Part shown: piece after piece, positions 45,015-55,611 of the stretch
Position numbering within the stretch: the first letter of the stretch is position 1
How the letters are laid out: each line of letters starts with the position of its first letter
Source: Pseudoalteromonas piratica
GTDB taxonomy: Bacteria; Pseudomonadota; Gammaproteobacteria; Enterobacterales; Alteromonadaceae
Assembly: GCF_000788395.1 (NCBI RefSeq)
Contig: NZ_CP009888.1
Coordinates: 2,066,001 to 2,130,000 of the forward strand
Direction of reading: 5' to 3'
DNA length: 64,000 nucleotides
Notes under the pieces: model-generated
What the model saw: the letters and a program-made list of their open reading frames with translations, nothing else
The model's database searches: none
What the model was told of the DNA's origin: nothing
Made by a program: the position numbers and the translations under genes

Positions 45015-46511
45015 ATGACGAATAAAATAAATAACGTTGTGATTGTAGGTGGTGGCACTGCAGGCTGGTTAAGCGCAAGTTTATTAGCAAAAGTGTTAGG
45101 TAAGCACCTATCTATTACCCTTGTTGAGTCGGAGCAAATCGGTACAGTTGGCGTGGGCGAAGCGACAATTCCACCAATTATTCCATTTAACGCCGCCATT
45201 GGCGTGGATGAAAAAGCATTTATCAAAGCGACTAACGCCACAATTAAACTGGGCATTCAGTTTGAAAATTGGGGCCAGCAAGGCGAGCAGTATATGCATG
45301 CCTTTGGTGGTTTTGGTAAAGACTTTCCGTTCTGTAACTTTTTAAACTACTGGTTAAGGGCAAAAGAGCTTGGCGATACCAGCAGTTTTTGGGATTACTC
45401 AATAAACTACCAAGCCGCTAAACGTAATCGTTTTAATAAGCTTAATACGATCCCTAATACGCAATTACCTGGCATAACTTACGCTTATCACTTTGATGCC
45501 ACCTTGTATGCGCAGTTTTTACGAAGCCATGCTGAAAAACTGGGTGTAAAGCGTGTCGAAGGAACCGTTGAAACCGTCAATACCGATGAAGAAACCGGTT
45601 TTGTAAACGAAATAGTCCTTGATAATAAAGAGCAGATATCAGGTGACCTATTTATAGATTGTTCAGGGTTACACGGATTATTACTCGACAAAACGCTGAA
45701 CGTTGGTTTTGAGGATTGGAGTCACTGGTTACCTTGCGATAGCGCATTGGCAGTACCCTGCGAACATGGTGAGCAAGCGATTAAACCGTATACACGCTCA
45801 ATTGCACATAACAGTGGTTGGCAGTGGCAAATTCCGCTAACGAATCGCATAGGCAATGGCTTAGTTTACGCCAGTAAGCATTTGTCTGATGAAGACGCAA
45901 AACAGTTACTGCTTGATAACCTTCCAGGTAAGGCGCTTGCTGAACCGCGTTTAATTCGCTTTCGAACTGGCAGACGTTTAAAACAATGGCATAAAAATGT
46001 GGTGGCAATTGGTCTTTCCAGTGGCTTTTTAGAGCCACTTGAATCAACCAGTATTCACCTTATTCAAACTGCTGCCACCCGCCTTGTGAAGCATTTTCCG
46101 CTACATGGTATCAGCGATAGTTTAGTGGCTGAATATAATCGACAAAGCCAAATTGAGTTTGAACGAATTCGCGACTTTATCATTTTGCATTACAAACAAA
46201 CGGCGCGTGACGACAGTCCATTTTGGCGTCAATGTCAGCAAATGGAGATCCCAGAAAGCCTCGCCCACAAAATGAAATTATTTGAACAGCAAGGACTGTT
46301 TTGCCGTCAAGATGATGAGTTGTTTAGTGAAATAGCGTGGCAGCAAGTAATGTTAGGCCAGGGGGCATTACCACAGCAGTATCACCCGTTAGCACACAAT
46401 TTAACTGATGAGCAGCTCACTGAGATGCTACAAAACTTAAAAGTGCTGATCACCCACACCAGTGAGCAACTGCCGACCCATAATGAATTTTTACAACGAT
46501 TTGGTAATTAA
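45015..46511 (+). CDS. flavin-dependent tryptophan halogenase-family protein
   Basis: About 498 aa. ATG 45015 is chosen because GAGGT at 45006-45010 is well spaced; ATG 45012 and a TTG at 44994 are less likely. It has the FAD motif [14 protein letters not shown], the halogenase signature WxWxIP (GWQWQIPL) and [15 protein letters not shown] with the active-site Glu. Such genes accompany TonB receptors for sugars in marine bacteria, where the substrate is unknown. True halogenation of tryptophan is not implied. It follows the receptor after a terminator and precedes the amylase by one base. Confidence 0.88.
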   Translation: MTNKINNVVIVGGGTAGWLSASLLAKVLGKHLSITLVESEQIGTVGVGEATIPPIIPFNAAIGVDEKAFIKATNATIKLGIQFENWGQQGEQYMHAFGGFGKDFPFCNFLNYWLRAKELGDTSSFWDYSINYQAAKRNRFNKLNTIPNTQLPGITYAYHFDATLYAQFLRSHAEKLGVKRVEGTVETVNTDEETGFVNEIVLDNKEQISGDLFIDCSGLHGLLLDKTLNVGFEDWSHWLPCDSALAVPCEHGEQAIKPYTRSIAHNSGWQWQIPLTNRIGNGLVYASKHLSDEDAKQLLLDNLPGKALAEPRLIRFRTGRRLKQWHKNVVAIGLSSGFLEPLESTSIHLIQTAATRLVKHFPLHGISDSLVAEYNRQSQIEFERIRDFIILHYKQTARDDSPFWRQCQQMEIPESLAHKMKLFEQQGLFCRQDDELFSEIAWQQVMLGQGALPQQYHPLAHNLTDEQLTEMLQNLKVLITHTSEQLPTHNEFLQRFGN

Positions 46512-48314
46512 ATGAAAAAGAAGATGTATGCCTTTTTAGCGCTGTTACTGGCGTCTCATAATGGCAGTGCCCAATCAAACATAGTTGAAGAAAAAAACGC
46601 AGAGCAAAAGCCAGTTGTTTATCAAGTATTTACACGTTTATTTGGTAACACGAATACAACGAATGCGCCTTGGGGTAGCAAAGCGCAAAATGGGGTAGGT
46701 AAATTTGACGATTTCACACCAAAAGCACTAAATGAAATTAAAGACTTAGGTGTCAGTCATATTTGGTATACCGGTGTTTTACACCATGCAATGGCGGATG
46801 ATTACAGCGAGTTTGGCATTAATTTAGATGACCCTGATGTGATTAAAGGCCGTGCGGGCTCACCTTATGCTATTAAAGATTATTATTCAGTAAATCCAGA
46901 TCTTGCGAAAAACCCTGCAAAACGTGTTGAAGAGTTTGAAGCCCTGATTGCACGCAGTCATGCTGCAGGCCTTAAAGTGATTATTGATATTGTGCCAAAC
47001 CATGTTGCGCGTCGATATCAATCACTTGCAAAGCCAGAGGGGGTTGTTGATTTAGGCGCGCAAGATGATACGTCAGTGGTTTATGCAAAAACTAACGATT
47101 TTTACTATATTCCTGGAAAAGCGTTTTCACTGCCTAAGTTCCCTGAAAGTTATTTACCTTTAGGTGGTGAAGCGCATCCACTTGTTGATGGCAAGTTTGA
47201 TGAAAACCCTGCTAAATGGACCGGAAATGGTTCACGTAAAGCCCAGCCAGACTTTAATGATTGGTATGAAACGGTAAAAGTTAACTACGGTGTTAAGCCC
47301 GATGGTAGCTATGACTTTGCTCCATTACCAAAACAATATGCGCATAAAGGTTACCAAGATATCGTGACATTTTGGCAAGACAAAGCGTTGCCAAGCAGTT
47401 GGCAAAAAATGCGAGATATCGCTTTTTATTGGCTTGACAAAGGGGTTGATGGCTTTCGCTACGATATGGCCGAAATGGTGCCAGTAGAATTTTGGAGTTA
47501 TTTAAATGCCCATATCAAACTCAAAAACCCGCAGGCTACATTGATTGCCGAAGTATATAACCCAAGTCTTTATCGCGATTATATTCATTTAGGTAAGATG
47601 GATTACTTGTACGATAAAGTAGGCTTTTACGATACGTTAAAATGGATTATGCAAGGCAAGCAGCCAGCAAACACCTTAATGCCAGTACACCATGAAGTAA
47701 GCGACATTGCCCCACATATGCTGAACTTTTTAGAAAATCATGACGAGCAACGTATTGCCAGTCCTGATTTTGTCGGTGATATGAACAAAGGCAAACCTGC
47801 CATGGTGGTATCTCACCTAATCAGTCAATCACCTAGCTTAATTTACTTTGGCCAAGAAGTGGGCGAACCAGGTGCAGAAAATGCGGGATTTGGTAGTGCA
47901 ACGCGTACCAGCATTTTTGATTACATTGGTGTGCCTGAGCATCAGAAATGGATGAATCAGGGTGCATTTGATGGTCAGTTATTATCAACACAACAACAAG
48001 CACTGCGAAGCTTTTATAAAACGGTACTTAATCTAGCGAAACGTGATGCCATTAAACACGGCGAAATGATTGACCTGACTGAGTCACTCGGTAAGGCAAA
48101 TAAACACGTTATTGGCTTTTTACGTCAAAGTAACAAAGAGACACTATTAATTTTGGCAAACTTTGACAATAAAGCACATTCAGTGAGTTTACCTTACCAA
48201 ACCAAAGGACACAGTTTACTTAAGTTTGCAGGAAACAACCAAATTCAAGTGTATAACAATAATACCAACTTCACTCTTGCGCCACAGGGTGCAGTAGTAG
48301 TGGCTGTGGAGTAA
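46512..48314 (+). CDS. secreted GH13 alpha-amylase
   Basis: A 600-aa family 13 enzyme exported by a signal peptide (residues 1-20, ending NGSAQ). The catalytic triad is visible as FRYDMAEM (nucleophile Asp318), LIAEVYNP (acid/base Glu347) and LENHDEQR (Asp411). Region I reads DIVPNHVAR. It would cut maltodextrins or starch fragments in the periplasm or outside. The start codon is the base after the halogenase-like stop, and the MFS gene begins 4 bases after its own stop. Confidence 0.93.
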   Translation: MKKKMYAFLALLLASHNGSAQSNIVEEKNAEQKPVVYQVFTRLFGNTNTTNAPWGSKAQNGVGKFDDFTPKALNEIKDLGVSHIWYTGVLHHAMADDYSEFGINLDDPDVIKGRAGSPYAIKDYYSVNPDLAKNPAKRVEEFEALIARSHAAGLKVIIDIVPNHVARRYQSLAKPEGVVDLGAQDDTSVVYAKTNDFYYIPGKAFSLPKFPESYLPLGGEAHPLVDGKFDENPAKWTGNGSRKAQPDFNDWYETVKVNYGVKPDGSYDFAPLPKQYAHKGYQDIVTFWQDKALPSSWQKMRDIAFYWLDKGVDGFRYDMAEMVPVEFWSYLNAHIKLKNPQATLIAEVYNPSLYRDYIHLGKMDYLYDKVGFYDTLKWIMQGKQPANTLMPVHHEVSDIAPHMLNFLENHDEQRIASPDFVGDMNKGKPAMVVSHLISQSPSLIYFGQEVGEPGAENAGFGSATRTSIFDYIGVPEHQKWMNQGAFDGQLLSTQQQALRSFYKTVLNLAKRDAIKHGEMIDLTESLGKANKHVIGFLRQSNKETLLILANFDNKAHSVSLPYQTKGHSLLKFAGNNQIQVYNNNTNFTLAPQGAVVVAVE

Positions 48315-48317
48315 CTT

Positions 48318-49811
48318 ATGACAACATCCGTGCAAGACAAACCAACGCTGTCGTTTTGGCAAATATGGAATATGTGTTTTGGCTTTATGGGCATCCAATT
48401 CGGTTTTGCCTTACAAAGTGCCAATGTGAGCCGTATTTTCCAAACCTTAGGTGCAAATATAGATGATATTCCCATCTTGTGGATTGCAGCTCCCTTAACA
48501 GGCCTAATAGTACAACCAATAGTAGGTTACTTTAGCGATCGCACTTGGGGAAAATTAGGTCGCCGTCGTCCATTTTTTCTGTATGGGGCACTGCTTACTT
48601 CTTTGGCGTTATGCATTATGCCAAATTCACCTACCTTATGGATTGCAGCAGGCATGTTATGGATTATGGATGCTGCGATTAATGTCACTATGGAACCATT
48701 CCGTGCGCTGGTTGGTGATAATTTACCGAAAAAACAACGTGGTTTAGGTTATGCCATGCAAAGCTTTTTCATCGGAATTGGCGCCGTTGTGGCTTCGGCA
48801 CTGCCGTGGATGATGACTAACTGGTTTGGCATTAGCAACACGGCAGAAGCCGGAGTAATTCCACAGTCGGTAACGTATTCATTCTATTTTGGCGCGGCGA
48901 TTTTACTACTTGCAGTATTGTGGACCATTGTTTCAACCAAAGAATACAGCCCTGAAGAATTAGCTAAATTTGAAGACCCAGAAATCACACTAGCGTTCTC
49001 TCAAAACAGCACGTTGCCATTTGCCAAAATTGGCACAGGGCAATTAGGTCTAGGGATCGTCATTTTAGCGTTTGTGTATGTGCTGTCGCTTGGTAAAGAC
49101 ATTGTCTTTCTTGGCGGTGCACTCGTGGTGTTTGGTGCATTATTTTTATTATCAAATCAGATGCAAACAAAAGGTAATACAAGTAACGGTTTTTACACGG
49201 TAATGGCCGATATGATGTCCATGCCGAAAACCATGAAACAATTAGCGGTAGTACAATTCTTTAGTTGGTTTGCCTTGTTTGCCATGTGGATTTACACCAC
49301 GCCTGCGGTGACAAGTTTTCATTTCGGCAGCAGTGATGTGGCATCAAAAGCCTATAACGATGGCGCCGATTGGGTAGGCATCTTGTTTGCCGCGTATAAC
49401 GGTTTTTCGGTTATTGCAGCGGTAGTGATCCCCTTGATGGTTAAAAAACTCGGATTAAAAACAAGCCATATGATCAATCTAGGTTTAGGTGGCGCGGCAA
49501 TGATCAGTTTTGCGTTCATTGAAAACAGCGATCACCTTATCTACGCAATGATTGCAATTGGTTTTGTGTGGGCATCGGTTCTATCGCTGCCATACGCCAT
49601 GCTCAGTAATGCACTTCCAAGTAACAAAATGGGTGTGTATATGGGTATTTTTAACTTTTTTATCGTGATCCCACAGATGCTAGCGGCCACAATTTTAGGC
49701 TCGCTTGTACGTTATGTGTTTAATGGTGAGGCAATTTATGCCTTAACCTTGGGTGGTATTTCGTATTTGATTGCAGCAATTGCTGTAACGCGTGTGACTT
49801 ATAACAAGTAA
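48318..49811 (+). CDS. MFS maltose/glucose transporter (MalT-like, GPH/SLC45 type)
   Basis: A 497-aa inner-membrane transporter with about 12 hydrophobic segments. The N-terminal FWQIWNMCFGFMGIQFGFAL and cytosolic loop SDRTWGKLGRRRPFF match the sugar:cation symporters that replace MalFGK in Alteromonadales. The substrate, maltose or short maltodextrins, is inferred from the operon. No maltose ABC transporter is present in the window. Confidence 0.88.
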   Translation: MTTSVQDKPTLSFWQIWNMCFGFMGIQFGFALQSANVSRIFQTLGANIDDIPILWIAAPLTGLIVQPIVGYFSDRTWGKLGRRRPFFLYGALLTSLALCIMPNSPTLWIAAGMLWIMDAAINVTMEPFRALVGDNLPKKQRGLGYAMQSFFIGIGAVVASALPWMMTNWFGISNTAEAGVIPQSVTYSFYFGAAILLLAVLWTIVSTKEYSPEELAKFEDPEITLAFSQNSTLPFAKIGTGQLGLGIVILAFVYVLSLGKDIVFLGGALVVFGALFLLSNQMQTKGNTSNGFYTVMADMMSMPKTMKQLAVVQFFSWFALFAMWIYTTPAVTSFHFGSSDVASKAYNDGADWVGILFAAYNGFSVIAAVVIPLMVKKLGLKTSHMINLGLGGAAMISFAFIENSDHLIYAMIAIGFVWASVLSLPYAMLSNALPSNKMGVYMGIFNFFIVIPQMLAATILGSLVRYVFNGEAIYALTLGGISYLIAAIAVTRVTYNK

Positions 49812-49836
49812 ATGACAACAAGTGAAAGTATTAACT

Positions 49837-52251
49837 ATGTTCAAAAATAAATTCATTAAGCACTCATTACTAGCAAGTGCTGTAACACTGGCTATTTCAG
49901 GTTGTGGAAGTGAACAACCAAATACCAAAGATGTTAATTCACAGGCTTCAGCATCTCCTGCAGAGGTTGCACCAGGCGCACCGGGTAACAAACCTTATTG
50001 GGCTTATTCAGGCAAAACGGGCATTGGTACCAGCTATGAAGCGTATGTAGACGGTGCGTATAGTAACAAAGCTGTAACCGGTGATGTATCGACAGTATGG
50101 TTTTCACTTGCCCAAGGTATTATTACCGAAACGATGTTTGGTTTAATTCACCAAGCGCAATTAAAAGAAATGCAATTTGTGGTAAAAGGTGATGATTTTG
50201 TAGCCACCGAACTTGATGATACGGCATGGGAAATTGATTACTTACAAAAAGATTCACTGGGTAGACCAACGTCATTAGCATACAAATTGGTAAATACTGA
50301 CAAGCAAGGTCGCTTTAAAATTGAAAAGCATATTTTCACCGACAGCAATGATCAAACACTGTTTGTTCGTGTTGCTTTAGAGTCATTAAACGGTAAACCG
50401 TTATCACTTTACGTACACGCCAATCCATACGTTAATAACAATGGTGTTGGTGATAGTGCAATGGTAAAAGAGGGCAAATTGATTGCCATTGATGGTGATA
50501 ATTATTTAACGCTTACGGCAAACAAAGCGTTTGAGCAAACCAGTGTTGGCTTTATTGGTAAATCAGATCTTATATCACAACTTAGCGCTGGTAATGAATT
50601 AACAAGTTATGCGTCAACGGGTGACAAACCAGGTAACGTATCGCTTGATGCACTGCTTGGTACAACATCAAGTAAAGCTCAATTTGATTTAACGCTATCG
50701 TTTGGTAATACATTAGAAAAAAGTGTTGCTTCTGCGGAAAATAGCCAACAAAAAGGCTATGACCAACTACTAAAAGAGTACGGTACAGACTGGCAGCGTT
50801 ATTTAGCATCACTTGACCTGGAGTCACTGAGCACACAATCAGCTGATCAAGGCCGTTTAGCATATGCCAGTGCGTTAGTATTAAAAGCACAAGAAGATAA
50901 AACCCACGCAGGTGCCTTGATTGCATCATTGTCTAACCCTTGGGGCGATACAGTACCCGCAATTGAAGGCCACACTGGATATAAAGCGGTATGGGTTCGT
51001 GATTTTTATCAAGTTGCAATGGCATTTTTAGCCATGGGTGATAAACAAACGGCCAAAACCGCATTTGAATACTTAGAAAAAGTACAAGTCACAAACAAAA
51101 CACCAGGCAACCAGGGCGATACAGGGTGGTTCTTACAGAAAACGCACGTAGATGGTGAGCTTGAGTGGGTTGGTGTTCAGTTAGACCAAACCGCCATGCC
51201 AATTATGCTTGGTTGGAAGCTTTACCTTGCTGATGTACTAACCAAAGATGAACTTGTTCACTGGTTTAACAAAATGCTTAAACCTGCGGCAGACTTTTTA
51301 GTGGAAGGTGGCCTTGCCAAAATTTTATGGAATGATACCGAAATCAAACCACCATTTACCCAGCAGGAACGTTGGGAAGAACAAGCAGGACATTCTCCTT
51401 CAACAACTGCAGCCGTGATTGCAGGGCTTATCACAGCCAGTGAAATAGCAAAGCTTGCCGGTGATGAAGCCCTTGCAGCAAAATACTTAACGGTAGCAAA
51501 AGGCTACAATAGCCAAGTCGAATCGCGTATGTACACAACGAAAAGTACACTACCAAGCGATGCATCAAATGGTCAGCACTTTGTGCGCATCAGCCAAGAT
51601 GACGATGCAAACTCATCTACTTTGCTAGGCGATAACAACGGCCGAAAAGGCCTTGTTAAGCAAAGCATTCTTGATGGTGGTTTTTTAGAGTTGGTTCGTT
51701 ATGGGGTACGCAGTGCTGATGATAAACACATTATCGATACCTTAGATGAATATGATGCGCTTAACTTACCGGAAAACCTTAAAGTTAAATACAACTTTAC
51801 CTTTGCAGGCGTTGAAGGTGAATTTCCTGGCTGGCGTCGATATGGTAATGATGGCTATGGTGAAGATGAAGTGACGGGCACTAACTATGCTGAAGGTGGT
51901 AACAATACACCTGGGCAGCGTGGACGTGTTTGGCCATTTTTCACCGGTGAACGTGGTCATTATGAAATTGCCAAGCTAGCGCAATCAGGTCAGTTTGATA
52001 AAGCAAAGCAAACAAACTTGGTAAACACCTATGTAAAAGGCATGGAACAATTTGCCAACGAAGGTTTAATGTTACCAGAGCAGGTGTGGGATGGTGTTGG
52101 GGTTAACCCACACAACTACACATTTGGTGAGGGCACCAATTCTGCAACACCGCTTGCGTGGACTCATGCAGAGTACATTAAACTATTGCGCTCAATGTCT
52201 GATAAGCAAGTATGGGATTACTACCCAGTTGTGAAAGAAAAACTAAATTAA
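49837..52251 (+). CDS. lipoprotein GH15 glucoamylase
   Basis: About 804 aa from ATG 49837 (MFKNKFIKHS); a GTG at 49822 is less likely. A lipoprotein signal ends AISGC, so the enzyme should be anchored to a membrane facing the periplasm or outside. A beta-sandwich N-domain is followed by an (alpha/alpha)6 barrel with VWVRDFYQVAM, GVQLDQTAMP, catalytic RWEEQAGHSPST and WPFFTGERGHYE. It releases glucose from the non-reducing ends of maltodextrins. It is the last gene of the operon before a terminator. Confidence 0.93.
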   Translation: MFKNKFIKHSLLASAVTLAISGCGSEQPNTKDVNSQASASPAEVAPGAPGNKPYWAYSGKTGIGTSYEAYVDGAYSNKAVTGDVSTVWFSLAQGIITETMFGLIHQAQLKEMQFVVKGDDFVATELDDTAWEIDYLQKDSLGRPTSLAYKLVNTDKQGRFKIEKHIFTDSNDQTLFVRVALESLNGKPLSLYVHANPYVNNNGVGDSAMVKEGKLIAIDGDNYLTLTANKAFEQTSVGFIGKSDLISQLSAGNELTSYASTGDKPGNVSLDALLGTTSSKAQFDLTLSFGNTLEKSVASAENSQQKGYDQLLKEYGTDWQRYLASLDLESLSTQSADQGRLAYASALVLKAQEDKTHAGALIASLSNPWGDTVPAIEGHTGYKAVWVRDFYQVAMAFLAMGDKQTAKTAFEYLEKVQVTNKTPGNQGDTGWFLQKTHVDGELEWVGVQLDQTAMPIMLGWKLYLADVLTKDELVHWFNKMLKPAADFLVEGGLAKILWNDTEIKPPFTQQERWEEQAGHSPSTTAAVIAGLITASEIAKLAGDEALAAKYLTVAKGYNSQVESRMYTTKSTLPSDASNGQHFVRISQDDDANSSTLLGDNNGRKGLVKQSILDGGFLELVRYGVRSADDKHIIDTLDEYDALNLPENLKVKYNFTFAGVEGEFPGWRRYGNDGYGEDEVTGTNYAEGGNNTPGQRGRVWPFFTGERGHYEIAKLAQSGQFDKAKQTNLVNTYVKGMEQFANEGLMLPEQVWDGVGVNPHNYTFGEGTNSATPLAWTHAEYIKLLRSMSDKQVWDYYPVVKEKLN

Positions 52252-52255
52252 ACTA

Positions 52256-52283
52256 AAAAGGCGCGTTAAGCGCCTTTTATTTT
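52256..52283. terminator. terminator between glucoamylase and lacI-type gene
   Basis: Stem AAAAGGCGC / GCGCCTTTT, loop GTTAA, followed by ATTTTTA on the plus strand and a T-rich stretch on the minus strand. It serves both converging genes. Confidence 0.85.
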
Positions 52284-53302
52284 TATGCAGATTTTCGCAC
52301 TACTAGCGTGGGTTTAAGTTGGGTTTGTTGCGGTGGCTCATCTTTTAATTGGGCGAGCAGGTTAGCAACTAACATTTCACCCGCAACGGAAGTGCTTTGA
52401 TTCACCGTAGTCAGCGATGGCTCAGTAAAGTTCGCAACCGGAATATCGTCAAAACCAATCACACTAATATCGTTTGGTACATTGAGCCCAGCCTCTTTTA
52501 TCGCACGAATAGCACCAATAGCGATTAAGTCGCTGGCTGCGAAAATAGCATTTATCGGGCGTTTTAAACTAAGTAATGTTTTGGTTGCATTGTAGCCAGA
52601 CTCATCAGTAGAAATGGCATTAATAATCTGACGAGCATCCACATCGAGACCGTGCTTTTGTAGTGTGTCTTTAAAACCATTGAAACGCGCGAAGAATTCC
52701 GGGCTGTGCTCGGATGCATCACCAATAAATGCACATTGAGTGCGTTTTTTAGCAATTAAAAACTCCGCAACTTGTTCACCACCAAAGTAATTGTCACAAG
52801 ATATTGATAACTCAGGGCGAGAGTCAACTTGTGCCCCCCAGCAGACAAATTTGGTGTCGTGCTGTAGTAAAGTTGCAAGGCGCGCCTGATAATCAATGTA
52901 ATCACCATAGCCTAACAAAATAAGGCCATCTGCTCGGTGGCTATCCTCGTATTGTGCTTGCCAGTCTTGATCCATTTGTTGAAAAGAAACAAGCAAATCA
53001 TAGCCTTGATTGGCGCATGCGCGCGTAATCGACCCCAGCATAGATAAAAAGAAAGGGTTAATATGTGATTCATCACTGGTGGGGTCTTCAAATAAGAGAA
53101 GCGCAATGGTATTACTTTGTTGAGTACGTAAGTTACTGGCGTTTTTATCAACCTTATAATTAAGCTTCTTGGCGATTTCAAACACTTTCTTTTTGGTTTC
53201 TTCGTTCACCAACGGGCTGTTGCGTAACGCTCGAGATACAGTCGATTGCGATACGCCTGCATAATGGGCAATATCAAAGGACGTAGCTTTTGATTTACTC
53301 AA
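52283..53302 (-). CDS. LacI-family regulator, probable MalR
   Basis: A 339-aa LacI-type repressor. The HTH is SFDIAHYAGVSQSTVSRALR, followed by the hinge helix region NASNLRTQQSNTIALL. A periplasmic-binding-protein-like effector domain (about 60-335) contains NAIFAASDLIAIGAIRA and ISVIGFDDIPVA. From its place at the end of the maltodextrin locus it is the best candidate to read the two ATACGTATGCA operators at 41.6 and 42.0 kb. No such site is seen before its own gene. Confidence 0.85.
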   Translation of the reverse strand: MSKSKATSFDIAHYAGVSQSTVSRALRNSPLVNEETKKKVFEIAKKLNYKVDKNASNLRTQQSNTIALLLFEDPTSDESHINPFFLSMLGSITRACANQGYDLLVSFQQMDQDWQAQYEDSHRADGLILLGYGDYIDYQARLATLLQHDTKFVCWGAQVDSRPELSISCDNYFGGEQVAEFLIAKKRTQCAFIGDASEHSPEFFARFNGFKDTLQKHGLDVDARQIINAISTDESGYNATKTLLSLKRPINAIFAASDLIAIGAIRAIKEAGLNVPNDISVIGFDDIPVANFTEPSLTTVNQSTSVAGEMLVANLLAQLKDEPPQQTQLKPTLVVRKSA

Positions 53303-53390
53303 CTCAACACCTTTTTATTATAAACATGTGTATTTAGCGGGTAATTTAGCCATAAATTTGATAAAAAAACTAACTTTATGTTCTGAGATA

Positions 53391-53420
53391 TTGAATTTAA
53401 TCTGACACCGGTGTCATAAT
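53391..53420 (+). promoter_or_regulatory. glk promoter
   Basis: TTGAAT (53391-53396) and CATAAT (53415-53420), 18 bp apart, with the operator 53403-53416 filling the spacer. A bound repressor would block RNA polymerase directly. Confidence 0.6.
53403..53416. promoter_or_regulatory. LacI-type operator TGACACCGGTGTCA (glk)
   Basis: A perfect 14-bp palindrome with central CG, identical to two sites before edd. It lies between the -35 and -10 of the glk promoter. Confidence 0.85.
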
Positions 53421-53552
53421 TGGCAAACTAAACCGGAGTCAATTGGGTTTGTTGCCATTTTATTTGATGTCTGTAGCAGGGCTCAATTAAAACCAAACGA
53501 GTTGCAATTTCTGCACTTAAAAAACTTAGCCAATTCAATTGAGAGATTTTAT

Positions 53553-54518
53553 ATGTTTGAGCCTATTATAGTTGCAGATGTTGGTGGTACCAATGCACGT
53601 TTTGCATTGGTTAGTGCGTTTGATAAATCAACTAAGCAAATTACGTTTGATAATATTCAAAAGTTTTCGAGTTTGGATTTTGAAAGCTTTGCTGATGTAT
53701 TGGCTGCGTATGTAAGAACGTTAACCGTTGTACCAAAAAAAGCATGTTTTGCTGTCGCAGGTCCGCGTAAGCAAGACACGGTGTTTTTAACAAACCTTGG
53801 CTGGCAGTTTAATGTGAGTGACATTAAAGCGCGCTTTGGCTTTGAACAATTTAAAGTAATTAATGACTTTGCTGCGTTTGCTGAAGCTGCGCCATACATT
53901 AATAACGATGAAAACTTGGTGGTTAAAAACGGTGAGGCCAATCCACATGGCAATATTGCTGTCATTGGCCCTGGTACTGGTTTTGGAGCAGCAGCGTTGG
54001 TTAAAGGTGAAGATTCAAATGTGGTGCTTAGCTGCGAAGCAGGCCATATCAGCCTTGCAGCATGTAATGAACTTGAACGTAACCTGATAAATGCATTGAG
54101 CGACGAGTTTGAACACGTTTCTGTGGAACACGTGTTTTCTGGTCAAGGCATTGAAAACTTATACCGAGCCATGGCAAAAGTACACAATGTTGACGCTAAA
54201 GACATTGATGCGCCAACCATTACCTCACTTGCGCTTGCAAACGATGATACTATTTGCGTAAAAACACTTACGCAATTTTGTGATTGGATTGGCGCAGTCG
54301 CAGGCGACCTTAGTTTAACCTTCAATGCAACCGGTGGGGTTTACATTGGCGGTGGTATTTTGCCTCGATTCCAAGATAAATTATTAGCCAGTGAGTTTAG
54401 TAAACGGTTTGTTGCAAAAGGAAAAATGCAACATATAGTGGAAGACATTCCCGTCGTTCTCATTACCCAAGACAATATCCCATTACTCGGCGCAGCAGCC
54501 AGTTTGGATGAGAATTAA
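53553..54518 (+). CDS. glk: glucokinase
   Basis: Phosphorylates cytosolic glucose released from maltodextrins. From ATG 53553 (MFEPIIVADVGGTNARFAL), preceded by GAGAG, the protein has 321 aa, equal to E. coli Glk. An upstream frame to 53502 lacks support. Motifs: phosphate loop DVGGTNARF, catalytic VINDFAAFA, IGPGTGFGAAAL, CEAGHISLA and GGVYIGGGILPR. It is followed after 15 bp by its probable regulator. Confidence 0.95.
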   Translation: MFEPIIVADVGGTNARFALVSAFDKSTKQITFDNIQKFSSLDFESFADVLAAYVRTLTVVPKKACFAVAGPRKQDTVFLTNLGWQFNVSDIKARFGFEQFKVINDFAAFAEAAPYINNDENLVVKNGEANPHGNIAVIGPGTGFGAAALVKGEDSNVVLSCEAGHISLAACNELERNLINALSDEFEHVSVEHVFSGQGIENLYRAMAKVHNVDAKDIDAPTITSLALANDDTICVKTLTQFCDWIGAVAGDLSLTFNATGGVYIGGGILPRFQDKLLASEFSKRFVAKGKMQHIVEDIPVVLITQDNIPLLGAAASLDEN

Positions 54519-54533
54519 TAATTAGAGACCTAT

Positions 54534-55550
54534 ATGGAAAAAGTGACGATTAATAGTGTGGCTAAACATGCAGGGGTATCGAAGAAAACGGTATCACGTG
54601 TGTTAAATAATGAGCCGAATGTTTCTGATGCAACGCGAGAAAAAGTACAACAAGCGTTTAAAGAGCTAAATTATCGTCCCAACCCGATTGCTCGTGGCTT
54701 GGCTCATAACCGCAGCTTTATTATTGGCTGTTTATATGACAATCCATCTAAAAGTTACATTACACGCGTACAATCTGGTGCACTTGAAGCTTGCCAAGAT
54801 CGAAATTACAACTTATTGATCCACCCTTGTGAACTGCGTGGTGAACCGCTAATCGATAATATTGAAACGTTGGTAAGTACTTCACGCTTAGATGGTATTG
54901 TTTTAACGCCACCGTTTTCAGATAACAAAGAGTTAGTCGATTATTTGAAAACGCGCAACATACCATATGCACGTGTTGCACCTGTCACGTTAGAAGATGA
55001 ATCAATTTCAATTAAAAGTAATGATACGCAGGCGGCGTACGAAATTACCAATTTACTGTTATCACTTGGTCATAAAGAAATTGCGTTTATCAAAGGTCAC
55101 CCAGATCACAGTGCAACCGAAGCACGTTTTGATGGCTATGTAAAAGCGCTGGGCGAGCAGGGCATTGCGGTTAAAAGTGAGTTTGTTGCCGAGGGTAACT
55201 TCAGTTATCACTCTGGTGAAGACAGCGCAAGGCAAATTCTTGAATCTACCACAAGACCAAGCGCGGTTTTTGCATCAAATGATTACATGGCTGCAGCGGT
55301 GTTAAAAGTTGCATCGCAAATGTCGCTGAAAGTACCCGAAGAACTGTCGATAGCAGGGTTTGATAACGCACCAATTGCACGCCATATATGGCCTGGCCTT
55401 ACTACCATTGCACAACCTGTTGAAGATATGACATTTCGCGCAGTGACTTTGCTGATTGATAAAATCAATGCGCCAGAAAGCGATGATATTGAAGAAGTGT
55501 TTGCTGGTAAACTAATTGAACGAGAATCTACCGCTCAGCTTATCAATTAA
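54534..55550 (+). CDS. LacI-family regulator of glucose / Entner-Doudoroff genes
   Basis: A 338-aa LacI-type repressor with HTH TINSVAKHAGVSKKTVSRVL and hinge NPIARGLAHNRS. The effector domain includes PSAVFASNDYMAAAVL and SIAGFDNAPIARHIWPGLTT. It is encoded between glk and edd, both of which carry TGACACCGGTGTCA sites, so it is the likely reader of that operator. The effector (glucose or an ED intermediate) is not known from the sequence. Confidence 0.87.
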   Translation: MEKVTINSVAKHAGVSKKTVSRVLNNEPNVSDATREKVQQAFKELNYRPNPIARGLAHNRSFIIGCLYDNPSKSYITRVQSGALEACQDRNYNLLIHPCELRGEPLIDNIETLVSTSRLDGIVLTPPFSDNKELVDYLKTRNIPYARVAPVTLEDESISIKSNDTQAAYEITNLLLSLGHKEIAFIKGHPDHSATEARFDGYVKALGEQGIAVKSEFVAEGNFSYHSGEDSARQILESTTRPSAVFASNDYMAAAVLKVASQMSLKVPEELSIAGFDNAPIARHIWPGLTTIAQPVEDMTFRAVTLLIDKINAPESDDIEEVFAGKLIERESTAQLIN

Positions 55551-55583
55551 ACTAAACCCTCAGATTTAATCTCCTCTTATATA

Positions 55584-55611
55584 AAACACGCAGTAAATGT
55601 GCTGCGTGTTT
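55584..55611 (+). terminator. terminator after the lacI-type gene
   Basis: Stem AAACACGCAG / CTGCGTGTTT with an 8-base loop, about 35 bp after the stop codon. The T-run is short (TTT), so efficiency may be partial. Confidence 0.6.
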
